Of a stretch of 64,000 bases of DNA, positions 18,292 to 26,222 are shown in pieces. This DNA comes from Gammaproteobacteria bacterium (GTDB taxonomy: Bacteria > Pseudomonadota > Gammaproteobacteria > Burkholderiales > Burkholderiaceae_D), in the NCBI GenBank assembly GCA_903970185.1, contig CAJCIC010000042.1:36726-100725 (forward strand), in the 5' to 3' direction. The translations under genes were made by a program, and so were the position numbers. The number at the start of each line of letters is the position of its first letter. Positions within the stretch are counted from its first letter, which is position 1. The notes beneath the pieces were generated by a model. It was given only the letters and a program-made list of their open reading frames with translations, had not been told where the DNA came from and made no database searches.

Positions 18292-18921
18292 TTACCCGCG
18301 CGGTTTTAAGCCGCGCTTGGCGAGATTTGCCTCAACTTCAGCGCGCATTTTCTCGAATTCGGCCGGATCAACGTTTTCTTGACGAAGCCCCATCAGCTTG
18401 TTCATCTTGGCGATGCACTCGTCGTGGAGCTTGGAACTGCCGGATACCTTGAAATTCGGGCCGAACAGTTTCACCTTGGCGCCATTTTTCAGAATCAACT
18501 GGACGTAGTACGTCTTGCTTTCGACTCTATGATCGTCCTTATCGCGCAACTCCTTGATCGAAATCAGACCCTTTATTTTTTCGATTTCATCGAAGTGCCA
18601 GCTCTGCGTCGTGGGCCTGAAGCGACGCATATGCGTCCATGTCAGCCGCCTTGACGCCTGGTCGATTTCGACGCGCCAGGGGCCACCAGACCAGGCGAAT
18701 ACGATGCAACCTATCGTCCACGCGACGCCGATTCCCGCCAGAATTGCAAACGCAGGAATCGGATCGTCCATATAGTCGCTGCCAAACGCAGCGGCACAAG
18801 CGACGCCGATGAGGGAAAGGACGACGGGCCAGACCCATCTTGCGATCTCATTGCTCTGCTCGGACCATTTTTCATGTGCGCCAAACAGGTCCGGTTCATC
18901 CGCACTCGCATCAAGTTCCAT
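18292..18921 (-). CDS. Uncharacterised two-helix membrane protein
   Basis: A 209-residue protein from ATG 18921, which has GGAGGCGGGAG upstream (a TTG at 18942 would lengthen it by seven residues). Two membrane helices lie at about residues 30-50 and 58-78 (WPVVLSLIGVACAAAF and AFAILAGIGVAWTIGCIVFAW). The rest is a soluble basic domain with beta-strand character (WRVEIDQASRRLTW, FDEIEKIKGLISI, TYYVQLILKNGAKVKLFG) resembling the PH-like domains attached to small membrane proteins; that resemblance is inference. The C-terminal 40 residues are charged and helical. No functional assignment. Confidence 0.7.
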   Translation of the reverse strand: MELDASADEPDLFGAHEKWSEQSNEIARWVWPVVLSLIGVACAAAFGSDYMDDPIPAFAILAGIGVAWTIGCIVFAWSGGPWRVEIDQASRRLTWTHMRRFRPTTQSWHFDEIEKIKGLISIKELRDKDDHRVESKTYYVQLILKNGAKVKLFGPNFKVSGSSKLHDECIAKMNKLMGLRQENVDPAEFEKMRAEVEANLAKRGLKPRG

Positions 18922-19190
18922 TGCTTGAACTCCCGCCTCCAAAGAGACACAAAGAACACCTGCGCTCGGGGCTCGGCGTTACGCGATAGTCGAACTCCCC
19001 TCAAGGATCTGAAGCAAAACCGCATTCAATCATGGCAAGCTCGTCCGTCGCAACGTAAATGATGCACGTCCCCACGTCCACTGGCGAGCAAGAATCCCCG
19101 CTGTCCGCCTCGCGTCTTTTGGGAAGCATCGCGGCAAGGCCGATCATGGCTCGATGCTTCGAAGTCCGGGTGGCCGCAGCGACGAGCCTT
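18922..19190 (-). other. Gap without a convincing gene
   Basis: About 270 bases hold only overlapping short frames on both strands with shadow-like composition. No promoter, terminator or RNA gene was recognised. Confidence 0.4.
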
Positions 19191-19457
19191 CTATCTTTCA
19201 CCCTTGGCGCAAGAGCGCTTCGCCGAACCACACTGTTTGCAAGGAGGTTGGCCAAGTTGCGAGACGCATTCGCGGCGTCTTGCTTTGCAGGCGATTTCAT
19301 TGCAGGAGCCCGGCATGCCATCGCTCGTGGGGCCGAACCCGCACGGCCCGTCAACGAACACGGTTCGCATTGAGCATCCTGGCATTGCGGCAATCCCCGA
19401 AGGCCAAACACTGCAAGGCCGCTTATGTCTGGCGAGACCGCTTCGAGGGTTCTGCAC
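19191..19457 (-). CDS. Possible small cysteine-rich protein
   Basis: An 88-residue frame directly downstream of the small cysteine protein gene. Its second half is unusually rich in spaced cysteines (DGPCGFGP, GSCNEIACKARRRECVSQ, PPCKQCGSAKRSCAKG), as in a metal- or disulfide-stabilised mini-protein. The only upstream start is GTG 19457 with a poorly spaced purine run; ATG 19385 or 19370 are alternatives. Competing frames on the other strand exist, so this is a low-confidence call. Confidence 0.25.
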   Translation of the reverse strand: MQNPRSGLARHKRPCSVWPSGIAAMPGCSMRTVFVDGPCGFGPTSDGMPGSCNEIACKARRRECVSQLGQPPCKQCGSAKRSCAKGER

Positions 19458-19476
19458 CCTCGCCGCAAACGGGCAA

Positions 19477-19743
19477 TTACGCCACTGCCGTCACTGTAGG
19501 AACTACAGGCACTGCAGTAAATGACGGGCACGATGAACGTGCAGAGAGATAACGCTCATGGACAAGACACAGACCGTCGCGCCAGCGCACGGAAGCATCA
19601 GCCGAACTCATCGTGATGAGGCCTGCGATTTCACGCTCAAGATGTCTCGCCTCATTTCTGAAGTGAGCGCAGGTGCCACAGCGCGCGCTTCTTGGCGCCA
19701 GCGCCATTTCGCGCCCCCGCCTGAAGACGTGCATGACTGACAT
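19477..19743 (-). CDS. Small conserved-looking cysteine protein after the YeiH-type transporter
   Basis: An 88-residue protein whose ATG (19743-19741) follows the transporter stop by one base (TGA-G-ATG), with its ribosome site (AAGGGA) inside the transporter's last codons, so translation is coupled. The core reads CGTCAHFRNEARHLE, then MSSADASVRWRDGLCLVHERYL and SCPSF: a CxxC pair plus two later cysteines, resembling small uncharacterised proteobacterial proteins with a C-x2-C ... DGLC-x2-H ... SC pattern. Cysteine and histidine spacing would suit a zinc or redox site. No function is known to me. Confidence 0.65.
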   Translation of the reverse strand: MSVMHVFRRGREMALAPRSARCGTCAHFRNEARHLEREIAGLITMSSADASVRWRDGLCLVHERYLSARSSCPSFTAVPVVPTVTAVA

Positions 19744-19744
19744 C

Positions 19745-21145
19745 TCAGAGTCCCTTCCAGTGCTCAACGAAGACCTGCGTCGAGAGGACAAATCCGATGA
19801 CCACATTGACAGCCACGCCCGCCGAAAATGCCCAGAAGGGGCGGCCCGCAGCGCCCGCCAACTGCTTGAACCGCGTGGTCAAGCCGATGCTAAAGAAGCA
19901 GAAAATAAACGCCCATGTGCGCAGGTTCTTAAGCGGCGTTACAAGCTCAGGGTTGACGACCTTGTTGAAATCAGCGAACGCTTCGCCAGAAGTGGCATAG
20001 GTGATGATTGCGGAGGCGATCAAAAACCCGAACACGAACTTCGGAAAGCGCGCCCAGATCTGCCGGGCATCAGCGGGCGTGCGCACGCCATCTTCGCTTT
20101 GCCACCGCGTGGTTGCAATGAAGGCAAGCACAAACGCCCAGATGCCAATCCAGGCATCGCGGCCGATTACCTTCATGAGCGTGAAGGAGGTCAACGCGGC
20201 CTGCGAAGTGCCACTGATGTTGGCGACGTGGCCGGCATAGCCACTGTAGGTTTGTGCCGCGGCAAATCCCGCCGCGTCAGCAAACTCGGACGTACCGATC
20301 CACGCCCCGGCAACGCCCGTGGGCAAGGCGAGTTCGCGCGACACCAGTGGCAGCACGAAGATCATCACAATGGCCCAGAAGATCACAAGCGTGATGGCAA
20401 TCGGTGCATGTTCGCGTTTGGCACCGACGGCGCCGGCGATGGCGATCGCGCCCGACACACCGCACACCGCGCCACCTGCGCCAAGCACTGCCGACAAGCG
20501 CCGGTCTAGGCCAAGCCGGGTACCCACGAAGAAGATCACGAGGAACGTGATGATCGAGACGATCCCGGCTTGGACAATCGCCACGGGGCCGGCCCAGATG
20601 ATCAGGCTAAACGGCAGGGTTGCACCAAGAAGCACGATCCCGGTCTTGACATAGAACTCGACGCGAAAGCCGCTATCCATCCATTGCGGCAATCCAATCA
20701 GGTTGGAAATGATGAGGCCAAGCAGCAATGCAACCAACGGCGGCTCGAGGTTGTAGTAGCTCGCCTGATCCCATTGCCCGAGCGCGAAGATCGGAACTGC
20801 AACGACATAGACGAACGTGAACGAACGCAGGAAGTTGAAAAGTGGAATCTCCAGAGACCATGTAGCAAGCCCGAAGAGCGCAGCGAAAAGCACGTAGAGC
20901 GCAAGATATTGCTGCCAATGGGCCTCAAACTGCGGCACCAGTTCTGCGACATGGGTCCATTTGGCAGGAGCAATGCTAAGCCACTTGATGCTCGAGCCGG
21001 CCTCAAACCAGATCGTCGCGACGATGACAAGGCCCACACCAATCCAGATGGCCCACAAGTCTTCGTTATCGAAAAGGCCACGCCAACTCAGCTTCTCGCG
21101 CGAAGCGGCGAAAGGGGTGTCAAGGGTCGAAGAGTGGTCGCTCAT
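19745..21145 (-). CDS. YeiH/UPF0324-family putative sulfate exporter
   Basis: A polytopic inner-membrane protein of about 466 residues with roughly 11-12 hydrophobic helices. The family core is clear: PPLVALLLGLIISN, EFYVKTGIVLLGATLPF, GAGGAVCGVSGAIAIA, WIGTSEFADAAGFAAAQTYS, LTSFTLMKVIGRDAWIGIWAFVLA and KFPKFVFGFL-type segments. It is over 100 residues longer than Escherichia coli YeiH, with an extra N-terminal region (about 1-100) holding two more predicted helices and a larger loop before the last helices. The export role is a family annotation, not proven. ATG 21145 is preferred over the TTG/ATG frame extension to 21247. A small cysteine protein follows one base after the stop. Confidence 0.8.
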   Translation of the reverse strand: MSDHSSTLDTPFAASREKLSWRGLFDNEDLWAIWIGVGLVIVATIWFEAGSSIKWLSIAPAKWTHVAELVPQFEAHWQQYLALYVLFAALFGLATWSLEIPLFNFLRSFTFVYVVAVPIFALGQWDQASYYNLEPPLVALLLGLIISNLIGLPQWMDSGFRVEFYVKTGIVLLGATLPFSLIIWAGPVAIVQAGIVSIITFLVIFFVGTRLGLDRRLSAVLGAGGAVCGVSGAIAIAGAVGAKREHAPIAITLVIFWAIVMIFVLPLVSRELALPTGVAGAWIGTSEFADAAGFAAAQTYSGYAGHVANISGTSQAALTSFTLMKVIGRDAWIGIWAFVLAFIATTRWQSEDGVRTPADARQIWARFPKFVFGFLIASAIITYATSGEAFADFNKVVNPELVTPLKNLRTWAFIFCFFSIGLTTRFKQLAGAAGRPFWAFSAGVAVNVVIGFVLSTQVFVEHWKGL

Positions 21146-21219
21146 GGCATTGATTCGGCGCAGCTGGAAAAAAGTCTCGGCAACGATAGCCTCATTGCGC
21201 TGAATCCCAAATCGACAAA

Positions 21220-21241
21220 TTTGCATACGCATATAGGCAAA
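21220..21241. promoter_or_regulatory. Inverted repeat upstream of the YeiH-type gene
   Basis: TTTGC-N12-GCAAA in an AT-rich patch (atacgcatatag between the arms), 75-96 bases upstream of the transporter ATG. yeiH genes are often controlled by an adjacent LysR-type regulator, but none is encoded here. Speculative operator. The rest of the 21146-21444 gap shows nothing recognisable. Confidence 0.25.
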
Positions 21242-21444
21242 AAGCATAAGCGCCCGCCCATTTTGCGGATTTTTCCGGCAATAGCCGCCCTCGCTTGCAA
21301 GCCATGCCCTAGTGCCACGGCGTGCCGTCGACGTGAAAGCCGGTCAAGGCGAGCGCGAGGGCAGGTCGAGGGCAAAGAATATCTTTACGGTCGAAAAGGC
21401 AGCGTTTCGCCTGCGCGAAACGCGTACTCGCTCGCCATCAAGCG

Positions 21445-22974
21445 CTAGTGTCCGTTCCAGACCGCCATCACGTCAGGCGTTCCTTGCGCGCGAATGCCGT
21501 TGTCATTGAGCAGATCCTCGGTCGCAGCGACCATTTCCTTGCGCGGAAAAACCAGGGTTTCCGCGCCACGCTGGGCGAATGCGATGGTCACGTATTCGTC
21601 CTTGTTGTCGCGCAGCAGCTGAACCAAGTGCTTCAGATTCTTTACTTCGATGCCGTTGATCGATTTTACGGCCTGGCCTGCCGGGTTCGAATAATTTCGA
21701 GCGAGATTGTGCGGCAGGAATGGAGCCCCGATGATGACGATCTGCTCGCCAGGAAAACTGGGCGTATCACCCATGCGAATCGCCGCCGGACTTCCAAGGA
21801 ACATGGAAATCCCCAGCGCCTGGGCGTGAGCCGCCGCAAACTGTTGCGTCGCCGTCGTAAAGACGATAGGTCCGTAAATGAAATAGCTGGGATATCCCCC
21901 AAGGAGGTCCGGCACGAGCATGGTATGGGGGTCGGTGACCGGCAGCGAGATGGCGATCTGCTTGCCATTGCGCAGCACGGTCAGCGGCACCTTGCCGTCG
22001 CGTGCGATGTTTTGCACTGCGTATTGAAAACGCAGGCGCAGGCCATTACTCGTGATCATGCCCTGATCGTCGATAGGCAGATCGCCAATCTTGGTGATGA
22101 TGTCCCAGTCCTTCAGTGGCGTGTCCTTGCCATAGGCGTGCGTGACAAGAATGCCCTCGGTGGTCTTGTCCACCTTGAGGCTCGAACGCAACGCAGGATT
22201 CTCGAGGGTTTGCAATTCGTCGTACATGGCAGGCTTGCTGTACGGCTGGCCGTGCTCGGCCTTGTCGAGAAACAGATTTACCTCTTCGCACGGAATGATG
22301 TAGCCGATGTTCTGAACGCCATTGCCAACAAGGCTCGAGAACGTAATGCCGATCAGGTCACTGCCAACCACCGCCGCACCGCCGCTATTGCCAGGATTGA
22401 TGGCCGCGTCGATCTGGATTCTCAAACCGGAAACGAGCGCCGAATAGTTGGCGAACTCGATGCGCGAGATGATTCCCTTGGTGATCGAGAGATTCGAGCC
22501 CCCCGTGGGATAGCCGTAGGTCATCACCGTGTCCTTGACATCGGGGATGCCCTTTGCGCAATTGAGGGACGGGCGTTTGTCAAAGAAGCTGTCGTCATCG
22601 ACCTTGAGCAGGGCGAGATCGATGCCTGGAGCAATCGAGACGACGGTAGCCGGGGCCTTGTCGCCACTCTGATTGCCTTGCACCTCAATCTGGCTCGCGT
22701 AGGTCACAACGTGAGCATTGGTGAGAATGTAATGGCCCGGGATGATGACACCGCTTCCGGTCACATCGTGCGGCGCCTGTTTGGTCCATGGCTTGGACAT
22801 ATCAGGTTCGCGTTTCGTCGAGAACACCTTGACGACCGCGTTCTCGACCATCACGGACGCAGGCGGCGCCTCCTGGGTGGCAGTCGCAGGCTCCTCGGCC
22901 CAGGCCCCGGAAACCCACACGAGCGCAAGTACACAATGAACTGCAAGCGACACAAAGCGTGAAAAAGGCACCAA
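21445..22974 (-). CDS. Secreted Deg/HtrA-like serine protease with C-terminal PDZ region
   Basis: A 509-residue trypsin-like protease exported by a signal peptide (to about residue 26, GAWAEE). The triad is intact: His88 (TNAHVV), Asp119 (GIDLALLKV), Ser197 (INPGNSGGA). After the protease domain a PDZ-like region starts near 275 (GILVTHAYGKDTPLKDWDIITKIGDLPID), then a second domain (about 370-500) ending in a PDZ-like VKSINGIEVKNLKHLVQLL. This layout, and the sequence style, recall plant organelle Deg2/Deg9 and the corresponding bacterial group more than DegP/DegQ. The start is TTG 22974 or the adjacent GTG. Probably a periplasmic quality-control protease; substrate unknown. Confidence 0.85.
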   Translation of the reverse strand: MVPFSRFVSLAVHCVLALVWVSGAWAEEPATATQEAPPASVMVENAVVKVFSTKREPDMSKPWTKQAPHDVTGSGVIIPGHYILTNAHVVTYASQIEVQGNQSGDKAPATVVSIAPGIDLALLKVDDDSFFDKRPSLNCAKGIPDVKDTVMTYGYPTGGSNLSITKGIISRIEFANYSALVSGLRIQIDAAINPGNSGGAAVVGSDLIGITFSSLVGNGVQNIGYIIPCEEVNLFLDKAEHGQPYSKPAMYDELQTLENPALRSSLKVDKTTEGILVTHAYGKDTPLKDWDIITKIGDLPIDDQGMITSNGLRLRFQYAVQNIARDGKVPLTVLRNGKQIAISLPVTDPHTMLVPDLLGGYPSYFIYGPIVFTTATQQFAAAHAQALGISMFLGSPAAIRMGDTPSFPGEQIVIIGAPFLPHNLARNYSNPAGQAVKSINGIEVKNLKHLVQLLRDNKDEYVTIAFAQRGAETLVFPRKEMVAATEDLLNDNGIRAQGTPDVMAVWNGH

Positions 22975-23271
22975 GGTTCAAATCCCGAAAAGTTAGCGAT
23001 TGATTGGTTCACCTCAAGCGCGGCAAGAACCAAGAAAGGGTCGTCCGAAATCGGACTGTACTCGATTATTTGCCTCGACTCGTCCGGGTTGGCAGGGAAG
23101 GACAGGGACTTGGGTGGTCTGCACGAATCTTGGCGCGGCGCCTGAGAGCGCCGATCTTTGCAACGAGGATGCCGCAAACGCGATGCGGCCGCTCCTTGCT
23201 CGCAATGCCGAGCACCGTCGCTGCCTGAATACCCATCGCGTTGGCCCGGCGCTCGTGCATCGATCGTCTGC
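22975..23271. other. Intergenic stretch without a gene
   Basis: The roughly 300 bases between the protease and the tRNA promoter hold only short overlapping frames with no protein-like sequence or ribosome site. Confidence 0.5.
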
Positions 23272-23277
23272 TATAAT
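23272..23277 (+). promoter_or_regulatory. -10 box of tRNA-Lys(CUU)
   Basis: A perfect TATAAT ending 44 bases before the tRNA. A matching -35 box is weak. It is the only promoter-like element in the gap. Confidence 0.45.
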
Positions 23278-23321
23278 CCGCACCCGCGAGAGACCGGAAA
23301 TTTTCCGCGTTGATCAAGTGC

Positions 23322-23397
23322 GGGTCGTTAGCTCAGTTGGTAGAGCAGCGGACTCTTAATCCGTAGGTCGAGTGTTCGAGCCACTCACGGCCCACCA
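23322..23397 (+). tRNA. tRNA-Lys (anticodon CUU)
   Basis: A 76-base cloverleaf with encoded CCA. Acceptor GGGTCGT pairs with ACGGCCC, D-arm AGCTCAGTTGGTAGAGC, anticodon stem CGGAC with loop TCTTAAT-type giving anticodon CTT, T-loop GTTCGAGCC. It reads AAG codons, complementing the UUU isoacceptor at 16448-16523. Confidence 0.97.
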
Positions 23398-23411
23398 GCG
23401 AACAGCAGTAC

Positions 23412-23443
23412 AAACCCGGACCCTTGCGTCCGGGTTTTCTTTT
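23412..23443 (+). terminator. Rho-independent terminator after tRNA-Lys(CUU)
   Basis: A perfect 10-base stem AAACCCGGAC/GTCCGGGTTT with a six-base loop, followed by TTTTCTTTT. It lies 14 bases after the tRNA and separates it from the next gene. Confidence 0.9.
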
Positions 23444-23581
23444 CCTGCCTGTCGCTTTGGTCGCCCCAGTCCCGCGATCGGGCGCGTCGTGTCCCTGATT
23501 TCCCCGTGCTGTGCAAATCCGCCTGCCCGGGCTAGACTTGCGCACGACCCGGTCACGAGTGTTACGACGTAACGAGAGCGA

Positions 23582-25306
23582 ATGGACGAGGACGATCTCG
23601 ACACCGAAGACGATGACCCCTCGCAGCGGTATGACGTTGTCATTACCGGCATGCGCTCGGGTGTGGAACGCGGCGCCTTCCTGGCAAATCTGTCGGCACA
23701 TCTGAAAGCCAGCACGGCAACGCTCGAACCCCTGTTTTCGCCTACCGGCCTGGTCGTCAAGCGCAGCTCCGACTATGCAACCGCGTCAAAGTACGTCAGT
23801 GCGCTGCGCGAGTGGAACTGCGTGTGCAAACTGGTGCGCAGTAACGCACCGCCAGCACCCCCGAAATTCCCGCCGGCTGCACCAAAGCCCGTCGTCGAAG
23901 CCCCACCTGCGACGCCGAAGAAAGCCTACACGCCGGGCTGGATCGCCTTCACGCTAGTCATGACCCTCGCCATCAGCTTTTTCCGCCTGCACGAAATCAA
24001 GCTCCGGCTAGGCGGCTCCGCTACGGAGGCCGGAGCGAGCGTGGATGCCACAGACGCTACTGCAAACAGCGCTAGCGACGCGGCCACGGCAACCAGCGCG
24101 CTTGAGGTCGAGATCGTGAAAAGCGCAGGCTTCGCCCACGACGCCATGAGCGAACACGTGACCGCGGCAGCCGCGCTGGCCGAAGGCGGGTTTCTGGTCG
24201 CCACGGCTGCCCAGCCGGCGGGTACCTTTCTCTATCTGATTTCAAAGGATGGCGAAGTCCTTTGGCGCGACGACCTGTCAGCCTCAAGCGAACACCTGAC
24301 ATCGGCAGGCAGCGCGCCAGAAGGGGGCTACTGGATCGCAGGGCAGGTTCCTGATGCGACCGGCAATTCGCGCGATTTTACCCAGCGCGTGTCCGCCGAG
24401 GGACAGCTTTCCGCGCCCGTCGTCCTGTCGTCGATCAGTGATAACCGACTTTCGCATTGCATGACAGACAACGGCAGCGGCTTCGTCCAGATCAGCTCGA
24501 ACGACACGCTTGACGAGTATTTCCGCTTGCCCACGCCGGCCGTGTCGATGACGAACGACAGTGGCGACAGAATCTGGGAACACCTTATAGCCACGGTCCA
24601 GGGTCAGCGCATTGCCACAAGCGTCAGTGGTCCACAGTCAACAGACGCGTCGACCTGCGCTGGCATCACCTCTGACGCCGCCGGACGGATCCTCGCCGCG
24701 CAACGCATTGTGCTGCTGCCCGATGCGAGTTCGAAGGAGGACATGGACAAGCAACTGGCCAGCGCTACCAGCTATGGCACGCTGCTGGTCGCGCTTGATG
24801 CGAAGGGAACCGAGATCGCGAGCATCCGCCATGACAACACCGTCGGGGCGATCATGATCGGCACGCCCAAAGGCGCCGTGCTCTTCGAAAGTGCTGCGCC
24901 TCGCAAGGGGCCGATAGCAGCGTCGACAACCGATTTGATCAACGCCGTCAAGGCACCCGAGCAGGGCGACGCCCGGCTGCACATGTACACGTTTGACTAC
25001 GCGCTCAAGGAGACGCGACCGCAGGTGGTATTTGCCGGGACCCAGCTTGACAGCGTCGATGCCGCCTTGCTCACGCCCGAAGGCGGCCTTCTGATCACCG
25101 GCTGCCCAGGGGATGGCGGCAGTCGCTACGTGCTCTACATCGATGCCTTGGGTACGATGTCGCCGAAGCACAAATTTGCCCAGTTGGGCGAGGACTGCCA
25201 CGGTCTCTACCGCCTAAGCAAGGCCGACTCCCCGGGAGAAGCCCTGCTCCTGTCGCAAACTCCGGATGCAGGAAACCGACTTTTTACCATCAGGTACCTG
25301 AACTGA
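23582..25306 (+). CDS. Membrane-anchored protein with propeller-like C-terminal region, unknown function
   Basis: 574 residues. The N-terminus is very acidic (MDEDDLDTEDDD), followed by a compact domain (about 17-88: YDVVITGMRSGVERGAFLANL ... GLVVKRSSDYATASKYVSALREWNCVCKL) whose pattern recalls the small alpha/beta fold of L7/L12 C-terminal and ClpS-like domains; that is a guess from pattern. A Pro/Ala linker leads to one membrane helix (about 119-135, WIAFTLVMTLAISFF). The remaining 430 residues contain repeated Gly-Gly-(F/Y/L) strands (EGGFLVATA, EGGYWIAGQ, EGGLLITG) as in beta-propellers. Topology suggests a cytoplasmic N-domain and a periplasmic propeller. No family recognised. Confidence 0.75.
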   Translation: MDEDDLDTEDDDPSQRYDVVITGMRSGVERGAFLANLSAHLKASTATLEPLFSPTGLVVKRSSDYATASKYVSALREWNCVCKLVRSNAPPAPPKFPPAAPKPVVEAPPATPKKAYTPGWIAFTLVMTLAISFFRLHEIKLRLGGSATEAGASVDATDATANSASDAATATSALEVEIVKSAGFAHDAMSEHVTAAAALAEGGFLVATAAQPAGTFLYLISKDGEVLWRDDLSASSEHLTSAGSAPEGGYWIAGQVPDATGNSRDFTQRVSAEGQLSAPVVLSSISDNRLSHCMTDNGSGFVQISSNDTLDEYFRLPTPAVSMTNDSGDRIWEHLIATVQGQRIATSVSGPQSTDASTCAGITSDAAGRILAAQRIVLLPDASSKEDMDKQLASATSYGTLLVALDAKGTEIASIRHDNTVGAIMIGTPKGAVLFESAAPRKGPIAASTTDLINAVKAPEQGDARLHMYTFDYALKETRPQVVFAGTQLDSVDAALLTPEGGLLITGCPGDGGSRYVLYIDALGTMSPKHKFAQLGEDCHGLYRLSKADSPGEALLLSQTPDAGNRLFTIRYLN

Positions 25307-25350
25307 TCGCGCGCTTTGCGATCGGCACGAACGCTTGACATGGACACCGC

Positions 25351-25776
25351 ATGATCTGGATCAAGAAGTTCTGGAGAGGCGAACTCCCGCTTGCAAAGGC
25401 ATTCTGGTTCTATGGCGTTTTCATTTTTCTTGTGATCTGCGTCGCGCTGAGGCTGGTTGCGCCGATGCTCTTGCTACCGTTTGGGCTTGTGGTCGGTCTT
25501 GGCGGTGGCAACCTGGTGATCACATTGCTCATCGCCGCCATGGCGCTGTTGCCCCAGATCATCTACCAGGTGCTGGCCTCTGTTGGCATCTGGCGCAGTT
25601 CGGAAGCCTACCTGGGTCCCGCGCTGCGCGCATTCCTGTGCCGTCTTGTGCTCGCGCTCGCTGCAGCTGTGACCGTCAGCGACGCAATCGTCACCGTCAT
25701 CGAAGTGACGCCTGCACTGCGGCAGCAGTTCCTTCTCAGCGGCACCGGCGGGATCTTCGGTTCACGTGGCAAATAG
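25351..25776 (+). CDS. Small uncharacterised membrane protein
   Basis: 141 residues with three or four hydrophobic helices (about 18-45, 52-72, 92-115). It begins MIWIKKFWRGELPLAKAFWFYGVF, a charged cytoplasmic tip followed by an aromatic-rich helix, as often seen in small inner-membrane proteins. It lies 44 bases after the propeller-like protein on the same strand and could be co-transcribed. Function unknown. Confidence 0.65.
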   Translation: MIWIKKFWRGELPLAKAFWFYGVFIFLVICVALRLVAPMLLLPFGLVVGLGGGNLVITLLIAAMALLPQIIYQVLASVGIWRSSEAYLGPALRAFLCRLVLALAAAVTVSDAIVTVIEVTPALRQQFLLSGTGGIFGSRGK

Positions 25777-25823
25777 CACGCCCTGATACGCTGCGCACGC
25801 TGACCTTCTTCAAGCCTTTGCCC

Positions 25824-26213
25824 ATGACAACGCCCTCGGCTATCGCCATCGCTCACGAATTCTGGTCGCTCATGGCGACCAACGAATTCGACCAGGTGTC
25901 CAAGGTCCTCGCCAACGAGTTCATCCTCGATTATCCGCAAACCATGGAGCGCATTCGCGGTGCCGAACGATTCGCCCAGTTCAACCGCGAGTACCCGGCG
26001 CACGGGCCGTGGCAGTTCACCGTGCACCGGGTGATCGGCAGCGAAACCGAATCCGTGTCCGATGTCACCGTCACGGACGGCGTCATCACGGGCCATGCGA
26101 TATCATTTTTCTTCGTGGCCAACGGCCTCATCACCCATATCATCGAATACTGGCCGGACCTGACAAAACCCGCCTGGGACCGGAAACATCTGACCGAGCC
26201 CCTCGAAGACTGA
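25824..26213 (+). CDS. SnoaL/NTF2-like small protein
   Basis: 129 residues from ATG 25824. The pattern of an N-terminal helix (AIAHEFWSLMATNEFDQVSKVLANEFILDYP), a middle (RIRGAERFAQFNREYP) and C-terminal strands ending in GLITHIIEYWPD matches the cone-shaped NTF2-like fold used by SnoaL-type isomerases and by many proteins of unknown substrate. Tyr and Trp of EYWPD close the typical pocket. The reaction cannot be inferred. Confidence 0.7.
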   Translation: MTTPSAIAIAHEFWSLMATNEFDQVSKVLANEFILDYPQTMERIRGAERFAQFNREYPAHGPWQFTVHRVIGSETESVSDVTVTDGVITGHAISFFFVANGLITHIIEYWPDLTKPAWDRKHLTEPLED

Positions 26214-26222
26214 CAGAAAAAA

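Noticed and set aside
21448..22962. Plus-strand frame of about 504 codons opposite the Deg-like protease
   Set aside because: It mirrors the protease over its whole length, is rich in Arg/His/Gly shadow sequence and has no motif; the minus-strand frame has signal peptide and triad.
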